Shown: piece by piece, positions 33,675 to 39,051 of the stretch
How positions within the stretch are numbered: position 1 is the stretch's first letter
How the letters are laid out: every line of letters begins with the position of its first letter
From: an uncultured Pelagibacteraceae bacterium
GTDB lineage: Bacteria; Pseudomonadota; Alphaproteobacteria; Pelagibacterales; Pelagibacteraceae
Assembly: GCA_902537055.1 (NCBI GenBank)
Contig: CACAZW010000010.1
Span: forward strand, 1-39,051
Direction: 5' to 3'
DNA length: 39,051 nt
Program-made: the position numbers and the translations under genes
The notes under the pieces: model-generated
What the model was told of the DNA's origin: nothing
Database searches by the model: none
Seen by the model: the letters and a program-made list of their open reading frames with translations, nothing else

Positions 33675-34394
33675 ATGGATTTAAATATAGTTAATAACCA
33701 AGAGAAATTTTTAGCAGGAAAACTTGAAGGATATACTTTAAAAGATGCAGAAAATAAATTTGATGATAGAGGAAATCCTTTACCATTTCCAGGCTGCACA
33801 ATAATTTGCAATATTCCTCTTAATACTAATTTATCTGATCAAATTATTAGTTTTCAAAAAAATATAGAGAATTTCAACCCCAAAAAAACTTACTTCTATT
33901 TACCTCCATCCAGTTTTCATATGACATTATTTGATTGTTGTAATTTTAATACAAAAGACACTAATTATTGGCCATCAGATATAGATCCTGATATGGATTA
34001 TAAAGATATAGCTGTTGAATTAAATAGAAGAATTCAGAACTATATCTTTCCAAAAGAATTCAATCTTAAACTAAAAATGTTTTTTGGAGGATACAGTATT
34101 ATTTTAGAACCATATTCTGAAAAGGATGAAAAAATATTAAGAAATTGTAGAGATGAACTAAGTAGCTTATTAAAAATTAAATTTGAAAACCATCAAAGAT
34201 ATACTTTTCATATTACTTTGGCATATATCTTAAGAGAGCTTAGTGAGATTGAAATAAGTAATTTAATTGAATTTAATAAAAAACTATTTTTAGACTTTAG
34301 TAAAAAATTTCCAAAAATTACTTTTTCAAAACCTGAAATGTGTACTTTTGAGAACATGTTAGAATTTAAAAGTGTTAATCCTTCCAGTCTGTAA
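33675..34394 (+). CDS. DUF1868 family 2H phosphoesterase
   Basis: A 239-residue cytoplasmic protein with the DUF1868 pattern KFDDRGNPLPFPGCTIICN near the N-terminus and YLPPSSFHMTLFDCC. Two HxT motifs, H82-M-T84 (FHMTLFD) and H179-I-T181 (FHITLAY), about 100 residues apart, define the 2H phosphoesterase fold, which hydrolyses 2',3'-cyclic or other cyclic phosphodiesters or related phosphoesters. It begins nine bases after the glycerophosphodiesterase and should share its mRNA. Inference: it acts on a phosphodiester released from or imported with glycerophosphodiesters. No direct evidence for the substrate. Confidence 0.8.
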   Translation: MDLNIVNNQEKFLAGKLEGYTLKDAENKFDDRGNPLPFPGCTIICNIPLNTNLSDQIISFQKNIENFNPKKTYFYLPPSSFHMTLFDCCNFNTKDTNYWPSDIDPDMDYKDIAVELNRRIQNYIFPKEFNLKLKMFFGGYSIILEPYSEKDEKILRNCRDELSSLLKIKFENHQRYTFHITLAYILRELSEIEISNLIEFNKKLFLDFSKKFPKITFSKPEMCTFENMLEFKSVNPSSL

Positions 34395-34411
34395 CAGTTT
34401 TTAATTCTAAA
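34379..34411. repeat. Imperfect direct repeat, copy 1 (upstream of the nucleotidase gene)
   Basis: 33 bases beginning TCCTTCCAG match 26 of 33 positions with a second copy at 36371-36403. The first part lies in the end of the 2H phosphoesterase gene. Read on the minus strand, both copies encode a similar short peptide (T-V-T-D-W-K-D and T-N-T-S-W-K-D), so they may be remnants of a duplicated reverse-strand gene end. Confidence 0.4.
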
Positions 34412-34593
34412 TATTCTTTAAGCCCCAAACTCAATCAGCTCATAATAGATATGATTATTTGTTATTATTAAAATTTTCATCAAATTTAAAATTGTTTTTT
34501 ATCGATCATAAGTAATAATTAGTTTAAATTTTTTTAATAAATCTTTCACTTTTTAGTAAAAATACTTTCATATTTTATAACGATTATCCCGTC
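34395..34593. other. 199-bp gap before the nucleotidase gene
   Basis: AT-rich and non-coding apart from the direct-repeat copy at its left end. No terminator hairpin, clear promoter or small open frame is convincing. The nucleotidase promoter must lie here if that gene has its own. Confidence 0.4.
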
Positions 34594-36357
34594 ATGAAAT
34601 TATTTTTAATTATTTTTTCACTTATTTTAAGTTCATCAGCTTTAGCAGATAAAATTACCATTTTACATATAAATGATCATCACTCTCATTTGGAACCAAA
34701 TAAAAGACTTGATTTAAATTTAGATGGTGAAAAGACGAGAGTTGTATCAGGCGGTTTTCCATCTGTCGTAGCAAAATTTAAAGAATTAAAATTAAAAAAT
34801 GAAAATGTTATCAAGCTTCATGCGGGTGATGCTATTACAGGGACATTATATTACACTCTTTTCAAGGGCAAAGCAGATGCAGAAATGATGAATCAAATTT
34901 GTTTTGATGCTTTCGCTATAGGAAATCATGAATTTGATGATGGTGATAAGAGTTTAGTTGAGTTTTTAGATTATCTTCATACTGATAAGTGTAAGACTCC
35001 AGTTTTGTCAGCAAACATTAAAGCAAAAATAAACTCACCTTTGTCAAAAAAAATTAAACCTTACACTATAATCAATAAAGGAAATCAAAAAATTGGAGTA
35101 ATTGGAATTGTGATCTCAAAAAAAACGAGAGAGTCATCAAATCCAGACGACACAACTTTATTTTTAGATGAAATTAATTCAGCACAAGAAAATATAAATA
35201 AGCTTAAACAACAAGGAATCAATAAGATAATTCTTTTAACTCATTATGGATATAAAAATGAGATTAACATGGCTAAACTTCTCACAGATGTTGATGTTAT
35301 AGTTGGAGGTGATTCTCATAGTCTAACTGGAGATTTCGATAATGTAGGACTAAATTCTAATGGGGCCTACCCAACTGTAGTCAAAAATAAAAATGAGGAA
35401 GATGTTTGTGTAGTTACAGCATGGGAATATTCTCAAATTGTTGGAGAACTTAATATCGAGTTTAATAACGATGGCACCATCAAGTCATGTGATGGAATAC
35501 CACATATAATGTTAGATGATTCCTTTAAGAGAAAAGATTCAAATGGAAAAAGAGTTGAGATAGATGGTAATTATAGAGAAGCCGTATACAAGGCTATCGA
35601 AGTTAATCCAAATATTTCAATCGTAGAGGCTGACGCACAAGCATCAAAAATATTAGAAAAATACAAAAATGAAGTTAAAGAAAAAAGCAGTGAAGTAATT
35701 GGCAGAGTAACTGATGATTTATGTCTTGAAAGAATTCCTGGACAAGGAAAGTCAAAACTTTGTGATGTATCAAAAACTGAAAAAAATGGATCCGATATTT
35801 CGAATATTGTAGCACACGCCTTCAGAGAAATGTCCAAATTAAGTGATATTGCAATTCAAAATGGTGGTGGAACAAGAATAGATATAAAAGAAGGCAATAT
35901 TACAATTGGGGACGCGTATACTTTATTACCTTTCAGTAATACTATTGTAGAATTGAAAATGAGTGGAGAAGAAATTAAAAATGTTTTGGAAGACTCAATT
36001 GATTATGCTTTAACTCCAGATGGTTCTACAGGAGCCTATCCATATGCTGCTGGATTGAGATGGGATGTTCAAGCAAGCAATAGTAAAGGAAATAGAGTGA
36101 TAAATTTAGAGTTTAAGGGTAGAACAGACAAGAGTTGGGTAAAGATAAATCCAAGTAAGACTTATACAGTAGCAACAAATAACTATATTGCAGCTGGTAA
36201 AGATGGATATAAAACTTTTGGAATTATATCTAAGCAAGGAAGAGTAGTAAATACATATCTCGGCTATGCTCAATCTTTTGTAGATTATGTCAAAAAGATA
36301 AAAACTTTATCAAAACTTCCCTTGTCAGAATATTCAACTCAATCTTTCACTAAATAA
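34594..36357 (+). CDS. Secreted 5'-nucleotidase family phosphoesterase (UshA/NadN type)
   Basis: A 587-residue exported metallophosphoesterase with a signal peptide (MKLFLIIFSLILSSSALA). The N-terminal calcineurin-like domain has ILHINDHHSHLE (D28, H30), LHAGDAITGTLYY, FAIGNHEFDDGD, LLTHYG and GGDSHS, together the dinuclear metal site. The C-terminal nucleotidase domain (from about residue 360) has IQNGGGTRIDIKEG, LLPFSNTIVELKMSG and the substrate region TNNYIAAGKDGYKTFG. Such enzymes dephosphorylate nucleotides, UDP-sugars or NAD in the periplasm, releasing phosphate and nucleosides. It sits between the ugp operon and glpK, consistent with scavenging of organic phosphorus. Confidence 0.9.
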   Translation: MKLFLIIFSLILSSSALADKITILHINDHHSHLEPNKRLDLNLDGEKTRVVSGGFPSVVAKFKELKLKNENVIKLHAGDAITGTLYYTLFKGKADAEMMNQICFDAFAIGNHEFDDGDKSLVEFLDYLHTDKCKTPVLSANIKAKINSPLSKKIKPYTIINKGNQKIGVIGIVISKKTRESSNPDDTTLFLDEINSAQENINKLKQQGINKIILLTHYGYKNEINMAKLLTDVDVIVGGDSHSLTGDFDNVGLNSNGAYPTVVKNKNEEDVCVVTAWEYSQIVGELNIEFNNDGTIKSCDGIPHIMLDDSFKRKDSNGKRVEIDGNYREAVYKAIEVNPNISIVEADAQASKILEKYKNEVKEKSSEVIGRVTDDLCLERIPGQGKSKLCDVSKTEKNGSDISNIVAHAFREMSKLSDIAIQNGGGTRIDIKEGNITIGDAYTLLPFSNTIVELKMSGEEIKNVLEDSIDYALTPDGSTGAYPYAAGLRWDVQASNSKGNRVINLEFKGRTDKSWVKINPSKTYTVATNNYIAAGKDGYKTFGIISKQGRVVNTYLGYAQSFVDYVKKIKTLSKLPLSEYSTQSFTK

Positions 36358-36370
36358 TTTAAATTTCATA

Positions 36371-36403
36371 TCCTTCCAGCTTGTATTAGTTTTTACTTTT
36401 AGA
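36371..36403. repeat. Imperfect direct repeat, copy 2 (downstream of the nucleotidase gene)
   Basis: Partner of the 34379-34411 copy, with an identical first nine bases (TCCTTCCAG) and a shared AGTTTTTA. It lies 13 bases after the nucleotidase stop and about 30 bases before the glpK start. Confidence 0.4.
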
Positions 36404-36431
36404 AAAAAAAATTTAGGTATAGACTTAAATT

Positions 36432-37910
36432 GTGAAAAAATTTCTTGTTGCTATTGACCAAGGCACAACATCAACTAGAGCAATTCTCTTTGATTTAGAT
36501 GGTAATATAAAATTTACATCCCAGTTTGAATTTAATCAATATTTTCCAAAAAATGGATGGGTGGAGCATAATCCAAACGAAATTTGGCTTACAACTCTAA
36601 AAGCGTTGAAAAAAGTAATAAAAAAAGCATCACTATTAAGAGGAAAAATATTAAGTATAGGAATAACTAACCAGAGAGAGACAACTATTCTTTGGAATAA
36701 GAAAACAGGAAAACCAGTCTACAACGCAATTGTTTGGCAAGATAGAAGAACCCAAGACTATTGTGAAGAGTTAAAGAAAAAAAATTATGAAAAAATTTTT
36801 AGAAAAAAAACTGGATTATTTATTGACCCATATTTTTCTGCAACTAAAATTAAATGGATACTAGAAAACGTAAAAAATGTTAAGAAACTTTTAAAATCAA
36901 ATAATTTATTATTTGGTACTGTTGATACTTTCCTTATTTGGAAACTTACTAATCGGCAACATCATTTAACAGAAGCAACTAATGCTTGTAGGACCATGTT
37001 ATTTAACATTAATAATAATAAATGGGATAAAGAAATCTTAAAAAAACTTAAAATTTCTGAAAATATTTTGCCAAAAGTTAAAAATTCAGCTGATAATTTT
37101 GGTTTAACAAGTAAGAGAATTGTCGGCAGTGAAATACCAATATCAGCAGTTCTAGGAGACCAACAAGCAGCTGCAGTAGGACAGTCATGCTTTGAAAGAG
37201 GTTCAGTAAAAAGCACATATGGAACTGGTGCCTTTGTCATAATGAATACTGGTTCAAAAAAAATTTATTCTAAAAATAAATTATTAACAACAATATGTTA
37301 CAGATTGAATGGAAAAAATACTTATGCTCTTGAAGGATCTATTTTTATTGCAGGTGCAGGTGTACAATGGTTAAGAGATAAATTAAAATTTATTAACAAT
37401 GCTTTTGATACGGAAACAATTGCTCAATCAAAAAAAAATAATGAGGGTGTATACGTTGTGCCTGCCTTCAGTGGAATGGGAGCACCTTATTGGAGGCCTG
37501 ATGCAAGAGGGGTAATAACAGGTTTAACAAGAAATAGTGATTGGAAAACCTTAGTTAGAGCAGTATTAGAGTCAGTTGCCTATCAAAGTAATGATTTATT
37601 TAATGCAATGAAAAAAGACGGTTTAAAACCAACTAAACTTAAGATTGATGGAGGCATGGTAAAAAACAACTGGTTTTCGCAATTTTTATCTGACATCATA
37701 AATATAAATACAGAAAGACCAAAGGTATTAGAAACAACTGGTTTAGGAGTAGCTTTACTAGCTGGATATCAAATTGGATTATTTAAATCATTATATCAAA
37801 TCAAGAGGAAATGGAAAAAAGATAAAATTTTTAAGCCTAAAATAAACCGAAAAGTTAGGAACGATTTAATAAATGGTTGGAAATTATCAGTTCAGAAAGC
37901 TCTATTATAA
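36432..37910 (+). CDS. glpK: Glycerol kinase
   Basis: Phosphorylates glycerol to sn-glycerol-3-phosphate with ATP. The 492-residue FGGY-family kinase is full length. It has the N-terminal phosphate loop VAIDQGTTSTRAILFD, NGWVEHNPNEIW, GITNQRETTILWN, IVWQDRRTQ (glycerol-contacting Arg-Arg/Gln), TYGTGAFVIMNTG, GAPYWRPDARGVITGLTR and the adenine-site motif KIDGGMVKNNWFSQFLSD. The start is GTG at 36432; no in-frame ATG precedes the phosphate loop. With GlpD and the ugp operon it completes entry of glycerol units into central metabolism. No glycerol facilitator gene is present, so glycerol may diffuse in or be produced inside the cell. Confidence 0.94.
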   Translation: MKKFLVAIDQGTTSTRAILFDLDGNIKFTSQFEFNQYFPKNGWVEHNPNEIWLTTLKALKKVIKKASLLRGKILSIGITNQRETTILWNKKTGKPVYNAIVWQDRRTQDYCEELKKKNYEKIFRKKTGLFIDPYFSATKIKWILENVKNVKKLLKSNNLLFGTVDTFLIWKLTNRQHHLTEATNACRTMLFNINNNKWDKEILKKLKISENILPKVKNSADNFGLTSKRIVGSEIPISAVLGDQQAAAVGQSCFERGSVKSTYGTGAFVIMNTGSKKIYSKNKLLTTICYRLNGKNTYALEGSIFIAGAGVQWLRDKLKFINNAFDTETIAQSKKNNEGVYVVPAFSGMGAPYWRPDARGVITGLTRNSDWKTLVRAVLESVAYQSNDLFNAMKKDGLKPTKLKIDGGMVKNNWFSQFLSDIININTERPKVLETTGLGVALLAGYQIGLFKSLYQIKRKWKKDKIFKPKINRKVRNDLINGWKLSVQKALL

Positions 37911-37940
37911 AAAATACAGATAAAAATTTAATTGTCGTTT

Positions 37941-38495
37941 ATGAAATATATAAATTTTATTCTTTTATTTTTGCTAAGTATTTTTAATTCAAATTATTCA
38001 CAGGCTAATGATTTAGTAATAAGCGAACTGCAGAAGGGTGGGAAAATTGTATTTATAAGACATTCACTTGCACCTGGAAATGGAGATCCTGATAATATTG
38101 ATTTAAAAAGATGTGTTACTCAAAGAAATTTAAATCAAGAAGGCATAGAGCAATCAAAAAAAATTGGAATGATATTTAGCGATAATAATATTCAAATTGA
38201 TAAAGTGTTATCAAGTGAATGGTGTAGGTGCAAAGACACTGCAAGATTTGCCTTTAATAATTATGAAACTTTCAAAGGTTTAAACTCTTTTTATCAAGAA
38301 AAGTTTTATAAATATAAAGATGAACAAATTAAGAGTTTAAAAAAATATATATCTAATTGGAATAGTGAGAAAAACCTTATTTTAGTAACACATTTTGTAG
38401 TTATTTCTGAAATATTCAATGTTGGTGTAAGTTCTGGAGAGATGATAGTTTCAGATAAAAATTATAAAATACTTGGGAATATTATTGTTAAATAA
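37941..38495 (+). CDS. Secreted histidine phosphatase (phosphoglycerate mutase-like fold)
   Basis: A 184-residue exported branch-1 histidine phosphatase. The start is taken at the ATG at 37941 rather than an in-frame TTG nine bases upstream, because ATG gives a standard signal peptide (MKYINFILLFLLSIFNSNYS). The RHG motif appears as KIVFIRHSLAPG, with Ser instead of Gly after the phospho-accepting histidine. LSSEWCRCKDTARFAF carries the next arginine, and VTHFVVISEI contains the second catalytic histidine. It would cleave phosphomonoesters outside the cytoplasm. It begins 30 bases after glpK and continues the phosphorus-scavenging theme. Confidence 0.85.
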   Translation: MKYINFILLFLLSIFNSNYSQANDLVISELQKGGKIVFIRHSLAPGNGDPDNIDLKRCVTQRNLNQEGIEQSKKIGMIFSDNNIQIDKVLSSEWCRCKDTARFAFNNYETFKGLNSFYQEKFYKYKDEQIKSLKKYISNWNSEKNLILVTHFVVISEIFNVGVSSGEMIVSDKNYKILGNIIVK

Positions 38496-38501
38496 AAAGC
38501 T

Positions 38502-39051
38502 ATGATCAAAAAATATATTTTTCTAATTGTATTATCATTATTTTGTTTTTCTAGTTACGCAAATGCAAACAAATATAAAATTAAAGACCTGGAAATAGAT
38601 CTCTTTGACAAAAATAAACAAATAAAAAGTTTTAAGGCAATAAGAGAAGGATTTGTAAAAGTAGAATTTCGTGCTTTTGCAGAAAAAATTGATGATGAAA
38701 ATGTTGGGCCAATTATTTTAATTGTAGAAAGTACAGCTAATAAATTTGGTATAGAAATAAGAAATTTTTTTTTAGATTATTTTTTTAATCATAACAATGC
38801 TCTTTTTAATAAAGAGGATTCATATGTTTACATAACTGATAAAAAAAAAAGTAATGCAATTCAAATAAAAGAATTTAATTTAGAAAAATTTGTTAAAAGA
38901 TCAGATGATTTTCCAGAAGTAAGGAGTGTATTAAAAGCTCTTTTCAAAAAAAATTCTTTAAAAATTAATGATACTGTTCTTAAAAGCGATCATCTTTATG
39001 TAACGTCTAGTGGTAAATTAGTATGGGTTAGTTACATGTATAATTATAAAG
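38502..39051 (+). CDS. Secreted hypothetical protein, 3' end cut by window edge
   Basis: An ATG at 38502, six bases after the histidine phosphatase stop, opens a frame of 183 codons that runs off the right edge without a stop. It starts with a signal peptide (MIKKYIFLIVLSLFCFSSYA, cleaved near ANANK). The mature part is rich in Lys, Asn, Phe and Asp, with VEFRAFAEKIDDENVGPIIL and KLVWVSYMYNY. No family recognised. The operon-like spacing suggests cotranscription with the phosphatase. Confidence 0.75.
   Translation, partial: MIKKYIFLIVLSLFCFSSYANANKYKIKDLEIDLFDKNKQIKSFKAIREGFVKVEFRAFAEKIDDENVGPIILIVESTANKFGIEIRNFFLDYFFNHNNALFNKEDSYVYITDKKKSNAIQIKEFNLEKFVKRSDDFPEVRSVLKALFKKNSLKINDTVLKSDHLYVTSSGKLVWVSYMYNYK

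Overview
This 39 kb window is a compact, AT-rich (roughly 30% G+C by eye) bacterial chromosome segment. Almost every base is coding, many genes abut or overlap by 1-4 bases, and there is no rRNA, tRNA, insertion sequence, phage gene, CRISPR array or recognisable transcription-factor gene. Two TRAP carboxylate transporters, a Ugp-type ABC transporter and many lone oxidoreductases fit a streamlined marine alphaproteobacterium of the SAR11/Pelagibacterales type. That assignment is inferred from gene content and composition, not from a marker gene.

Layout. (1) 1-692: a 5'-truncated cysteine-rich unknown and a small unknown. (2) 779-5568 (+): a DctP-DctQ-DctM TRAP transporter followed directly by an atypical crotonase and a class III (CaiB/BaiF) CoA-transferase. 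It converges on a minus-strand pair at 5565-9640, a fused FAD/Fe-S 2-hydroxyacid dehydrogenase and an enolase-superfamily dehydratase or racemase, which diverges from a class V glyoxylate-type aminotransferase at 9686. Together they look like an uptake and catabolic module for an unknown organic acid. (3) 10877-13104 (+): a renalase-like flavoprotein, a small secreted protein and a secreted polysaccharide-lyase-like protein. (4) 13148-18808 (-): a tight six-gene operon (GMC oxidoreductase, TerC, SDR, M23 peptidase, 2-oxopent-4-enoate hydratase/FAH-like enzyme, metal-ligand-poor creatinase-like M24 hydrolase). It diverges from a second, TakP-type TRAP operon (18944-22037) that continues into an NCS1 transporter and a zinc alcohol dehydrogenase (to 24521). 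(5) 24518-26476: an unlisted 43-residue membrane mini-protein, a DUF3047 secreted protein, a YbgC thioesterase and a family 5 uracil-DNA glycosylase. (6) 26482-38495: an organophosphate and glycerol island. It holds a short GlpD, then ugpB, ugpA, two tandem ugpE-like genes, ugpC, a glycerophosphodiesterase and a DUF1868 2H phosphoesterase, then a secreted 5'-nucleotidase, glpK and a secreted histidine phosphatase. The window ends inside another secreted protein gene.

How it works together. In the island, extracytoplasmic phosphatases would trim nucleotides and phosphoesters. UgpBAEC would import glycerol-3-phosphate or glycerophosphodiesters, the two phosphodiesterases would hydrolyse diesters, and GlpK with GlpD would feed glycerol carbon to dihydroxyacetone phosphate. 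In all three transporter operons a perfect stem-loop sits between the binding-protein gene and the membrane-subunit gene, suggesting a shared way to make more binding protein than permease. The most notable items are the duplicated ugpE, the 2H phosphoesterase in a ugp operon, the two undescribed organic-acid modules, the degenerate-site M24 and crotonase enzymes, and the 43-residue mini-protein.

No gene-free stretch exceeds 300 bases. The longest gaps are 34395-34593, 27634-27773 and 18809-18943.
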